DNA of 6,909 bases from Nitrospira sp. UBA6493 (GTDB lineage Bacteria > Nitrospirota > Nitrospiria > Nitrospirales > Nitrospiraceae). Positions 1 through 6,815 of the stretch are shown here, piece after piece. The position numbers and the translations under genes were made by a program. The stretch is taken from assembly GCA_002435325.1 (NCBI GenBank), contig DJMJ01000044.1:1-6909 (forward strand). Reading direction: 5' to 3'. Each line of letters begins with the position of its first letter. Within the stretch, counting starts at the first letter, position 1. Under the pieces are notes generated by a model. The model worked only from the letters and a program-made list of their open reading frames with translations. It was not told the DNA's origin and did not search any database.

Positions 1-1924
1 TTTCCATATATTCGGACATATCAATCCGAATGAGGTTGTTTTCATCATCGAAGAGCACCGAGGCCAGCGCGCGGGCCAGTTCGGTCTTGCCGACACCGGT
101 CGGACCGAGAAAGAGGAAGGAGCCGATCGGCCGGTTGGGATCTTTGATGCCGGATCTGGCGCGCAGCACGGCATCGGCCACGGCCCGGACTCCTTCATCC
201 TGTCCCACAACCCGTTGATGCAGCAGCTCCTCGAGCTTGAGCAGCTTATCTGACTCGCCTTCCATCAAGCGGGAAACGGGTATTCCAGTCCATCGGCTGA
301 CGACGGCGGCGATTTCATCCTCATCGACTTCTTCTTTCAGTAACCGGTTCTCATGCTGTTTTTTGCCCAACGAATTTTGTTCGCTTGTCAATTCGCGCTC
401 TAAACGGGGTAGTTCGCCATAGCGGAGTTCCGCCACGCGATTCAGATCGTAGGCGCGCTCTGCCTGCTCGATCTTGAGTTTTACCGCTTCAATCGACTCG
501 CGGATTTTGCGCAAGTGTCCGACGGACGCTTTCTCGGATTCCCACTGCGTCCTGAGGGCCTGACCGGTCCGCTGTTTTTCAGCAAGTTCGCTTTCCAGCG
601 CCGTCAAGCGTGCCGCGCTGGCCTGATCCTTTTCTTTCTTGAGCGCTTCGCGCTCGATCTCCAGTTGGAGCACTTTGCGCGACACTTCGTCCAATTCTGC
701 CGGCAGGCTGTCGATCTCGGTTCGGAGCCTGGCCGCCGCTTCGTCGACCAGATCGATGGCTTTGTCCGGCAGGAACCGGTCCGCAATGTAGCGATGCGAT
801 AGTTTTGCCGCGGCGACGAGGGCGCCGTCCTTGATTCGCACCCCGTGATGGATTTCGTAGCGCTCTTTTAGACCCCGAAGAATGGAAACGGTGTCTTCGA
901 CCGATGGTTGATCGACCAAGACCGTTTGGAATCGCCGCTCGAGTGCCGCGTCCTTTTCGATGTGTTTGCGATATTCGTCGAGCGTGGTGGCTCCAATCAG
1001 GTGTAATTCGCCTCGGGCGAGCATTGGCTTCAATAAATTTGCCGCATCCATCGACCCTTCGGCTGCGCCGGCGCCGACAACGGTGTGCAGTTCGTCGATA
1101 AACAGAAGAATTTGTCCCTGTGCCGATTGGATTTCTTTCAGCACAGCCTTGAGTCGCTCTTCAAACTCGCCCCGGAACTTTGCGCCCGCGACCAACGCGC
1201 CCATATCAAGTGTGATTACGCGCTTCTGCTTGAGGCCTTCCGGTACGTCTCCTTTGATAATGCGGATGGCCAGCCCCTCCACGATGGCGGTCTTACCGAC
1301 GCCAGGTTCGCCGATCAGGACGGGATTGTTTTTTGTTCGCCGGGACAAGATCTGGATGACCCGGCGGATTTCGTCATCTCGGCCGATGACCGGATCGAGC
1401 TTTCCCTGTCCGGCCAGCCGGGTGAGGTCACGGCCGTATTTTTCGAGCGATTGGTAGGTGCTTTCAGGGTCCTGAGTTGTTACCCGTTGATTGCCGCGAA
1501 CCTGTTGCAGTCCTGACAAGAGGCGGTCTCTTGTGACGCCCAGCTTTTTGAAGATCCCGCCTTCTTGCACCATGGCGAGTAGGACATGTTCAACACTGAG
1601 GAAATCGTCCTTCAATGTTGTGCGTTCGTCGTCAGCTTTGGCGAGGATCTGACTGAGCCGGCTGGTGACATGGATTTGTCCTGGCCCACCGGTTGCGCCT
1701 TGCACTTGGGGCAGTTTGTTCAGGGCTTGATCGGCGGCTTGCCGCGCGGCAGACACGGCGACCCCTGCTTGTTCCAGCAGGGCTGGAGTCGTACCCCCTT
1801 CTTGCTCAAGTAAGGCGAGCAAGACGTGCTCCACGTCGATCCCCTGATGACTTCGCCGCATGGCATGAGAAGACGCGGCCTGTAAGGCTTCCTGCAACTT
1901 CACCGTCATCCGATTCATATCCAT
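1..1924 (-). CDS. clpB: ATP-dependent protein disaggregase ClpB (C-terminus cut off by the window)
   Basis: ClpB is a cytoplasmic hexameric Hsp100/AAA+ chaperone that works with DnaK-DnaJ-GrpE to pull polypeptides out of heat-induced aggregates. The 641 visible codons show the family layout in order. First is an N-terminal Clp repeat domain (about residues 1-145). NBD1 follows, with Walker A GEPGVGKT at 205-212, Walker B ending in Asp277-Glu278, and pore loop GAKFRGEFE, where Phe250 sits at the usual Tyr. Then comes a long charged coiled-coil middle domain (about 410-530) containing the LNRVAELRYGELPRLE segment, and the start of NBD2 with Walker A GPTGVGKT at 607-614. Positions match E. coli ClpB within one or two residues, so about 220 C-terminal residues are missing off the left edge. 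The coiled-coil middle domain separates it from ClpA and ClpC. The start at 1924 is chosen from GGAGAG seven bases upstream; in-frame ATGs at 1918 and 1909 are worse placed. It is divergent from the membrane gene at 2107. Confidence 0.97.
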   Translation of the reverse strand, partial: MDMNRMTVKLQEALQAASSHAMRRSHQGIDVEHVLLALLEQEGGTTPALLEQAGVAVSAARQAADQALNKLPQVQGATGGPGQIHVTSRLSQILAKADDERTTLKDDFLSVEHVLLAMVQEGGIFKKLGVTRDRLLSGLQQVRGNQRVTTQDPESTYQSLEKYGRDLTRLAGQGKLDPVIGRDDEIRRVIQILSRRTKNNPVLIGEPGVGKTAIVEGLAIRIIKGDVPEGLKQKRVITLDMGALVAGAKFRGEFEERLKAVLKEIQSAQGQILLFIDELHTVVGAGAAEGSMDAANLLKPMLARGELHLIGATTLDEYRKHIEKDAALERRFQTVLVDQPSVEDTVSILRGLKERYEIHHGVRIKDGALVAAAKLSHRYIADRFLPDKAIDLVDEAAARLRTEIDSLPAELDEVSRKVLQLEIEREALKKEKDQASAARLTALESELAEKQRTGQALRTQWESEKASVGHLRKIRESIEAVKLKIEQAERAYDLNRVAELRYGELPRLERELTSEQNSLGKKQHENRLLKEEVDEDEIAAVVSRWTGIPVSRLMEGESDKLLKLEELLHQRVVGQDEGVRAVADAVLRARSGIKDPNRPIGSFLFLGPTGVGKTELARALASVLFDDENNLIRIDMSEYME

Positions 1925-1931
1925 GGCTGTG

Positions 1932-1937
1932 CTCTCC
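1932..1937 (-). promoter_or_regulatory. Ribosome binding site of clpB
   Basis: On the minus strand the hexamer GGAGAG lies seven bases before the ATG at 1924. This spacing favours that ATG over the in-frame ATGs six and fifteen bases further downstream. Confidence 0.75.
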
Positions 1938-2017
1938 GGGTTCGTTTGAATGGTCGTCTGATATTTGTTCAATAAGCACGGGCTGGAGTGAGTCAAGGTA
2001 TCGCGCGGGAGATTACG

Positions 2018-2046
2018 GTCTTATTCGACGCAATCTTGACCGTCAA
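2018..2046 (-). promoter_or_regulatory. Possible clpB promoter (weak)
   Basis: On the minus strand TTGACG (2041-2046) is followed after 17 bases by TAAGAC (2018-2023). The -35 is good but the -10 matches only 3 of 6. A second minus-strand -35-like TTGACT lies at 1991-1996 with a poor TATTGA 16 bases on. I see no CIRCE element (TTAGCACTC-N9-GAGTGCTAA) and no convincing sigma32 pair, so the heat-shock control of this clpB is not evident from the sequence. Confidence 0.25.
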
Positions 2047-2047
2047 G
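2035..2047. repeat. Perfect palindrome spanning both divergent -35 elements
   Basis: CTTGAC-C-GTCAAG is a 6-bp perfect inverted repeat around position 2041. It contains the -35 hexamers of both candidate divergent promoters. It may simply reflect the two overlapping -35 boxes, or it may be a regulator half-site pair; the sequence cannot decide. Confidence 0.5.
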
Positions 2048-2064
2048 TCGATCCAGACTATGGT
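2036..2064 (+). promoter_or_regulatory. Sigma70-type promoter for the membrane protein gene
   Basis: The -35 hexamer TTGACC (2036-2041, 5 of 6 to TTGACA) is separated by exactly 17 bases from the -10 hexamer TATGGT (2059-2064, 4 of 6 to TATAAT). The expected transcription start near 2071 would leave a leader of about 36 bases before the ATG at 2107. This supports translation starting there rather than far upstream in the open frame. Prediction is by consensus only. Confidence 0.55.
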
Positions 2065-2106
2065 GCGCAAGCAGATTGTAATCGAAAAGAAGTGAGTCTA
2101 CGAGTT

Positions 2107-2937
2107 ATGACGAACCCATTGTCTTCGCTGATCGCGCTGTATCATGAGGCGCTCTGTTCCACAGGCCGGTCGCTTCGCCGCGGGTGGATCGCGATGCTGG
2201 CGTTGGTTGGATTTGCCGCCGTGTTTGTGGTGGTTTCCCGGATTGCCGGTCCCTTAGGGATGGCTGGAGGATTTATTCTTGGCGCGGCCAACGCGCTGCT
2301 CGTCGGTGCCACGCTGCATTTGATCGACCAGGCGCGTAGCGGATTGCGCACGCTGCAATTTCAGGACATTCTCGACAGTCTCGGGTATTACTTCTGGGAT
2401 GTGATCGGAGTGGGATTTGTCCTCTGGCTCCCCATCATGGCATTGGATTTTGGAACACAGGCCAATCCCTATGGGCAGTTTCTCTCGTCAGCGTGCCTTG
2501 TGCTGCTGTTTATTCTGCTCAATCCGGCTCCAGAGGTGATCTACCAGGTTCGCCATGATTCTCCTCTGGATGTGTTCAAGACCTCCTATGAGTTTGTGTT
2601 GGAAAACTGGATTGAATGGTTTCTTCCGTTTGGCCTTGTAATGCTCCCTGTCGTGCTTTCGCCAACTGGGTTGCGGGAATTTATATCGTTGTCGAGCCGG
2701 CTTGGCCGTGGCGCAGGGCTCGATTTCTTTCAATTGCTGATTTTGCCCTTCACCGTGCTTGGCGGGTGGTTTTCTTATCTGGGATTTCCCGCCGATGCCT
2801 ATTGGATTCTTGCCATTCTTCTCACGCCTCCTGTGGCCATGAGCATTCTTTTGTTCCGTGGCCACCTCTTTGCATTACTACATGGATCCTCTCGCCGGAA
2901 ACGCCTCTTTGCTCGCGGGTTCGACCCAGGGCGCTAG
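2107..2937 (+). CDS. Polytopic inner-membrane protein of unknown function
   Basis: I do not recognise this 276-residue protein. It is strongly hydrophobic, with about seven likely membrane segments near residues 26-48, 50-72, 96-114, 124-140, 168-188, 207-224 and 231-250. A basic tail (GSSRRKRLFARGF) at about 260-272 probably faces the cytoplasm. The loop with HLIDQARSGLRTLQFQDILD (71-90) and the segment NPAPEVIYQVRHDSPLDVF (139-157) are the most polar parts and the likeliest functional loops. There are no transporter, protease or enzyme motifs I can name. The open frame runs upstream to about 1693, but that part is antisense to clpB. The ATG at 2107 is preferred because it lies about 36 bases after a good promoter and has GAAGTGAG about ten bases upstream. 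A GTG at 2092, giving five extra residues, is the main alternative. It is followed by a 136-bp gap before the two-component operon, so co-transcription is possible but not shown. Confidence 0.8.
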   Translation: MTNPLSSLIALYHEALCSTGRSLRRGWIAMLALVGFAAVFVVVSRIAGPLGMAGGFILGAANALLVGATLHLIDQARSGLRTLQFQDILDSLGYYFWDVIGVGFVLWLPIMALDFGTQANPYGQFLSSACLVLLFILLNPAPEVIYQVRHDSPLDVFKTSYEFVLENWIEWFLPFGLVMLPVVLSPTGLREFISLSSRLGRGAGLDFFQLLILPFTVLGGWFSYLGFPADAYWILAILLTPPVAMSILLFRGHLFALLHGSSRRKRLFARGFDPGR

Positions 2938-3073
2938 GGGATGTTGTTGGGAACTACGACGATCAGGATTCCCTTATCCATGGCGGCAATGCGGTAGTAG
3001 GCTTTCATCTCAACGTCCCTTGATAATTATCCGCTCGGCGAGCTGTTGGCAGGTTGCTCGCTTGAGCTAAGAA
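2938..3073. other. Intergenic spacer between membrane gene and kinase operon
   Basis: I find no intrinsic terminator with a T-run here. A -10-like GATAAT lies at 3022-3027, but the best -35 partner (TAGGCT, 18 bases upstream) is poor, so a dedicated kinase promoter is only weakly suggested. Two small inverted repeats of the same GCTC/GAGC arms sit at 3033-3043 and 3056-3067, just before the kinase start. There is no sigma54 -24/-12 element. The operon may depend on read-through from the membrane gene promoter. Confidence 0.4.
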
Positions 3074-4621
3074 GTGAAATGGCGTATGGTTTTCCCTACA
3101 CCTGAATCAGGTTTTCTTTTTTCTTCTCGGACGAAAGGTTCCCGAGGCGTGCATCTCTCGATTTTCTGGCGGCTCGTTCTAACGTGTCTGGTCATCATTG
3201 TAGTGATGGCAGGGGTGAATTTGTATGCGCTGGTTCAGCTTCGTCAGTTGACAGCGCTGAGCACCGAGATGGTGCTGTCTCACTATCCAGCCGTGGATGC
3301 GGCAAAACATCTGCAAGCTTCACTATTCGGACAGTTGAATAGCGAAAAGAAATATTTGGCGACCAAAGATCCAACGTTTCTCACGAATTTTAATGAAGAG
3401 GTTGAGGAGTTTCAGCGAAATCTGCAGCACCTGCGAACGCAGGAGACCGGTTCGCCGGGGATGTCGGGGTTGCAGGAAACCGGCCATCTGTTTCAGGACC
3501 GGTTGGTGCTTGCACATGAGGAGTTTGCTCGGGTGACCGATCTGTCCGCCACGGTATCGCCAGATTATGAGGCTCGCCGCGATCTCCTCATGGACCGGAT
3601 GACTACCGCTATTCAGACCTATGTGGACCTGCATGAAGCGCGCATCAGTGCCGGAGTCAGCGAGTCTCGAGCGCGAGCCGCTCAGGCCGAGGCGGCGACC
3701 GAGCAGCTGGTGCTGGTGGCGTTGGTGTTCGGGCTTGGATTGGCCGGAATTGCCAGTTATAGCATTCTTTTTCCGCTACGGCAGTTGCAGGGGCACATCA
3801 AGCAGATCGGGCAAGGACATTTCGGCACGCCGCTTAAGATTACAGCGGCGCCGGAACTGCGCGAGCTCGTGGATACGGTGAACTGGATGGGCGAGAAGCT
3901 GCAAGAGCTGGATGATATGAAAGCGGAGTTTCTCGCGCACGTCTCGCATGAACTTCGCACGCCGATGGCCTCGATTCAGGAGGGCACGCATCTGTTGCTC
4001 GATGAAATTCCCGGTCCGTTGAAGGCCGACCAGCGCACGACATTGCTCATTATGGCGGATAGCAGCCGGCGTCTGATTCATCTTATTTCGACGATACTTG
4101 ACCTCTCCAAGATGGAAGCCGGTATGATGGAGTATCGGATTGTGCCAACCGAGTTACGGCGGGTGGCCGATGCATCGGTTAAAAAGGTGCAGTTACTGGC
4201 TGATTCCAAGCACGTACAGGTGTTTGTCGAGCATCCGGAGGAACGGCTGTGGGCCAAGGCTGATTCCGCGCGAATCGAGCAAGTGCTGGATAACTTACTT
4301 TCCAATGCCTTGAAGTTTAGCCCGGAGGGGAGCAGCGTTAAAATTCAGATTACGCCGGATCAGAAGGCCGGTACGTTGGAAGTGGCGGTGTCAGATTCCG
4401 GTCCCGGCATTGCACCGGAAGATTTGCCGCATATTTTTGAACGATTTTATCAGGGAAAGAATAAGCCGAAGCATGCCTTTGCCGGCAGTGGGTTAGGGTT
4501 GGCGCTGGCCAAGAAAGTCGTCGAGGCACATGGGGGGCGAATTTGGATCGAGAGCGAAATTGGAAAAGATACGACGATCCGGTTTGTCCTGCGGTTGACC
4601 AAGCCTGGGGGAGCAAGCTGA
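3074..4621 (+). CDS. glrK: Membrane sensor histidine kinase, GlrK/QseE-like
   Basis: This is the sensor kinase of a two-component system, expected to autophosphorylate on His292 and pass the phosphate to the regulator at 5403. The 515 residues contain TM1 (about 32-54), a helical periplasmic domain of about 155 residues, TM2 (about 211-233), HAMP (about 233-285) and HisKA with HELRTP at 292-297. The HATPase_c domain has N-box NLLSNALKFS (Asn407, Asn411), G1 DSGPGI (441-446), F-box FERFYQ (455-460) and G2 GSGLGLAL (471-478). All catalytic motifs are intact. The stretch after the H-box (MASIQEG, then LLLDE and GPL) closely resembles enterobacterial GlrK, and gene order supports the same assignment. 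The start is uncertain. The GTG at 3074 has only a weak Shine-Dalgarno and gives a 30-residue tail before TM1. An in-frame ATG at 3086, or a GTG at 3149 with AAAGG ten bases upstream, would give a more usual short N-terminus. The stop is two bases from the lipoprotein ATG, so translation is probably coupled. The signal sensed is unknown. Confidence 0.9.
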   Translation: MKWRMVFPTPESGFLFSSRTKGSRGVHLSIFWRLVLTCLVIIVVMAGVNLYALVQLRQLTALSTEMVLSHYPAVDAAKHLQASLFGQLNSEKKYLATKDPTFLTNFNEEVEEFQRNLQHLRTQETGSPGMSGLQETGHLFQDRLVLAHEEFARVTDLSATVSPDYEARRDLLMDRMTTAIQTYVDLHEARISAGVSESRARAAQAEAATEQLVLVALVFGLGLAGIASYSILFPLRQLQGHIKQIGQGHFGTPLKITAAPELRELVDTVNWMGEKLQELDDMKAEFLAHVSHELRTPMASIQEGTHLLLDEIPGPLKADQRTTLLIMADSSRRLIHLISTILDLSKMEAGMMEYRIVPTELRRVADASVKKVQLLADSKHVQVFVEHPEERLWAKADSARIEQVLDNLLSNALKFSPEGSSVKIQITPDQKAGTLEVAVSDSGPGIAPEDLPHIFERFYQGKNKPKHAFAGSGLGLALAKKVVEAHGGRIWIESEIGKDTTIRFVLRLTKPGGAS

Positions 4622-4623
4622 GG

Positions 4624-5394
4624 ATGTATGTGATGAGAGCGGCGGCGATAATCTTGGTGGCAGTAGGCATGGGCGGGTGTGCGCTGTGGACGGCTCCCTT
4701 GCCGATGCAGCAGCCTTATTTCACGCCGGATCCTGGAGATGCCAAGGCCTATCAAGCTCTAGTTAAGAAACAGGACGGATTAGCCGCCCGATGCGCGGAG
4801 ACCAACTCGTGCGACCACGTGTATTTTACTCGCGCGCTGTTGGGACTCTATGAAAGCCGCGAAGTCGCGGAGAAATATTTCAGACGGGTGTTGGCCGTCG
4901 CTCCCAAAAGCCGTCTGGCCGTTTCGAGTCAAGCCTGGTTGCAACTCTTACAAGCGCGTACTGTGCAAAAAGATCCATCGTGGGCTCAGGCAGTTGTCAA
5001 TGCGCCGGCGTTGGCCGAGGCGCATGCTTCACTCAGTCAGGTCGCGAACCGGTTGGTGCGGGATTTGTTGGATAGGGAAATCATCACGCAACAGTTGCGC
5101 GTATTAAAAGAAACGGATGCCCAAACGGTTGAGTCGCTGCAGCGGGAGCTGGCCGACCTTGAGCGAAAAATCGAGTTGCTGACATCGAGAAGGGAAAAAG
5201 ATACCCCGAAGTCCGAGCCGATATCAGTGCACGCGCTGCAAAGGCAATTGCAGGAGCGGGATAAGAAAATTGAGGAATTGACCGCTCAACTTGATGCGCT
5301 CAAGCGGATCGATCAAGAGATGAGGGAAAAGGTTCGCCCGATTCGTCCTTCTTCGGGTGGACTTTCAGTGCCAAATCCAGAAATAACCCCATAA
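4624..5394 (+). CDS. QseG/YfhG-like coiled-coil lipoprotein of the kinase-regulator operon
   Basis: This 256-residue predicted lipoprotein has a short signal sequence (one Arg, then AAAIILVAVG) and a lipobox MGGC that puts the lipidated cysteine at residue 19. The mature N-terminal half (about 35-150) is helical and partly TPR-like (YFTRALLGLYESREVAEKYF). The C-terminal half (about 155-240) is long charged coiled coil with heptad leucines, ending LTAQLDALKRIDQEMREK and a Pro-rich tail. E. coli QseG, encoded between glrK and glrR, has the same plan: lipobox, helical domain, and a C-terminal coiled coil ending with a similar LENLTDIERQL pattern. By analogy it would act at the outer membrane and modulate the kinase's periplasmic domain; that role is inferred. 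Two starts are possible. The ATG at 4624 (GGGGGAG ten bases upstream, Cys19) is used here. The ATG at 4633 (GAGGA eight bases upstream, Cys16) is equally credible. It lies 2 bp after the kinase stop and 8 bp before the regulator. Confidence 0.85.
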   Translation: MYVMRAAAIILVAVGMGGCALWTAPLPMQQPYFTPDPGDAKAYQALVKKQDGLAARCAETNSCDHVYFTRALLGLYESREVAEKYFRRVLAVAPKSRLAVSSQAWLQLLQARTVQKDPSWAQAVVNAPALAEAHASLSQVANRLVRDLLDREIITQQLRVLKETDAQTVESLQRELADLERKIELLTSRREKDTPKSEPISVHALQRQLQERDKKIEELTAQLDALKRIDQEMREKVRPIRPSSGGLSVPNPEITP

Positions 5395-5397
5395 GGA
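5393..5397 (+). promoter_or_regulatory. Ribosome binding site of the response regulator, overlapping the lipoprotein stop
   Basis: AAGGA overlaps the TAA stop of the lipoprotein and lies five bases before the ATG at 5403. This arrangement favours translational coupling between the two genes and fixes the regulator start. Confidence 0.7.
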
Positions 5398-5402
5398 ACA
5401 CT

Positions 5403-6815
5403 ATGGAGCACGAACACATTCTTGTTATTGACGATGACGAGGGCTTGCTGCAACTCCTGAAAATGCGCCTGTCGGCTATGGGATTTGCCGTCACGCCCTG
5501 TACAACCGGGAAAGCGGCGCTTGCCGAGGCCAAAAAAACAATGTTCAATCTCGCCATTACCGATCTGCGTTTAAACGGAGAAAACGGCTTGGAGGTAACC
5601 GAAGAACTGCTGCGCCTTCGTCCGGATCTTCCCGTAATTATCCTGACCGCCCACGGAAGTATCCCGAATGCGGTCGAGGCGATGCAGCGTGGCGCTTTCG
5701 GATACCTGACCAAGCCGTTCGATGATAAGGAGTTGAAAGAGACCATCGAGAAAGCGTTGTCCCAGCAGCGCATGACGCTGGAAATCCAGCGGCTCAAGTC
5801 TCTGGTGAAGGAGCTGTATGGCCTTGAAAACGTGGTGGCTCGAAGTCCGGCTATGCAGCAACTCTTTCAGCAAGTCGCGCAAGTGGCGGATTCGGACGCC
5901 ACGATTCTGCTCTTTGGCGAAACCGGCACCGGCAAAGAAGTCATGGCACGAGTCATTCATACCAATAGCCGGCGTAGCAAAGGGCCTTTTGTCGCGTTGA
6001 ACTGTGCAGCGATTCAGGAAACGCTTTTTGAAAGCGAGCTGTTTGGGCATGTTCGTGGCGCGTTTACCAGCGCACATGGCCCCAAGAAAGGCCTCTTTCA
6101 AAGCGCGAACGGAGGGACGTTGTTTCTTGATGAAGTCGGGGAAATGCCGCTTTCTATGCAGGTGAAGCTGCTGCGCGCTGTTCAGGAGCGCGAGGTGCGG
6201 GAAGTCGGGTCTGAGCTCTCTACGAAGGTCGATGTCCGTATTATCGCCGCGACCAATAAGGATCTGGGTGAAGCGGTCAAGAACGGCAGTTTCCGAAACG
6301 ACTTGTATTATCGTCTCTCAGTGGTCCCGTTGCACATTCCGCCGTTGCGTGAACGGCGCGATGACATTCCGCTTCTGGCACAGCATTTTCTAAAGATGAG
6401 CGTGAAGCGGGCGAACAAGGATGTACGCGGGTTTACTCCTGCGGCGCTCCATCGGCTGGTGATCAATCCCTGGGCCGGCAATGTGCGTGAGTTGGAAAAT
6501 GCAATTGAGAAAGCCGTGGTCCTGTCCCGGCAAGACATGATTACGCCGGATCTGCTTCCGTCTGTCAGTGCATCGGCCGAGTCGCAGTTGAAACCGCTCA
6601 CGGAGGCGAAAGAGGAATTTGAGCGGGCCTACCTTAAGAATCTCTTGCAACTGACCGGTGGGAATATCTCGCGGGCGGCTCAGTTTGCAGGGCGGTATCG
6701 GGCGGATTTCTACAAGATGTTGCGGAAATACGGGCTGCATCCTTCAACAACTAAAGGGATGGCAGAGGAGGAGATCGAAGAGTTAGAGGGCGATCAAAAA
6801 TTAATTAAGTCTTAG
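5403..6815 (+). CDS. glrR: Sigma54-activating NtrC-family response regulator, GlrR/QseF-like
   Basis: This is a cytoplasmic transcription activator that should be phosphorylated on Asp54 by the kinase two genes upstream and drive RNA polymerase-sigma54 promoters. The 470 residues hold three domains. The receiver (about 4-118) has acidic pocket Asp10-Asp11, phosphoacceptor Asp54, Thr82 and Lys104. The AAA+ domain (about 142-375) has Walker A GETGTGKE at 172-179, Walker B LFLDE ending Asp243-Glu244, arginine-finger region FRNDLYYRL (Arg298, Arg304) and sensor II NPWAGNVRELEN (355-366). The Fis-type helix-turn-helix is at about 419-445. The sigma54-contact loop reads GAFTSA (219-224) instead of GAFTGA. 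The recognition helix RYRADFYKML closely resembles the RNRTEFYKLL of E. coli GlrR and differs from other NtrC relatives, supporting the family call. It is about 26 residues longer than E. coli GlrR (444), largely through an acidic tail (EEEIEELEGDQ). The start is set by AAGGA five bases upstream. Target promoters are not visible in this window. Confidence 0.93.
   Translation: MEHEHILVIDDDEGLLQLLKMRLSAMGFAVTPCTTGKAALAEAKKTMFNLAITDLRLNGENGLEVTEELLRLRPDLPVIILTAHGSIPNAVEAMQRGAFGYLTKPFDDKELKETIEKALSQQRMTLEIQRLKSLVKELYGLENVVARSPAMQQLFQQVAQVADSDATILLFGETGTGKEVMARVIHTNSRRSKGPFVALNCAAIQETLFESELFGHVRGAFTSAHGPKKGLFQSANGGTLFLDEVGEMPLSMQVKLLRAVQEREVREVGSELSTKVDVRIIAATNKDLGEAVKNGSFRNDLYYRLSVVPLHIPPLRERRDDIPLLAQHFLKMSVKRANKDVRGFTPAALHRLVINPWAGNVRELENAIEKAVVLSRQDMITPDLLPSVSASAESQLKPLTEAKEEFERAYLKNLLQLTGGNISRAAQFAGRYRADFYKMLRKYGLHPSTTKGMAEEEIEELEGDQKLIKS

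Noticed and set aside
960..1516. Long plus-strand open frames inside 1-1924 (up to about 165 codons)
   Set aside because: They are antisense to clpB, whose minus-strand frame carries unmistakable Walker A/B, pore-loop and middle-domain motifs throughout. The plus-strand translations have Ser/Arg-rich shadow composition.
1693..2106. N-terminal extension of the membrane protein frame back to 1693
   Set aside because: The extension is antisense to clpB codons and Arg/Pro-rich, and it lies upstream of the promoter at 2036-2064. The hydrophobic protein proper starts at 2107 or, at most, GTG 2092.
1925..2106. CIRCE/HrcA operator or sigma32 promoter upstream of clpB
   Set aside because: There is no TTAGCACTC/GAGTGCTAA repeat. 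The only CTTGA...CCC pairing is spaced about eight bases, too short for a sigma32 promoter.
1925..3073. GlrR-type binding boxes (TGTC-N10-GACA) in the intergenic regions
   Set aside because: I looked in both spacers and in the right-hand end and found no pair of half-sites with this spacing, so no local autoregulation or target is supported.
5571..6740. Minus-strand open frames of 97-176 codons under the response regulator
   Set aside because: They are shadows of a fully intact, motif-rich plus-strand gene, with no independent ribosome sites or recognisable domains.
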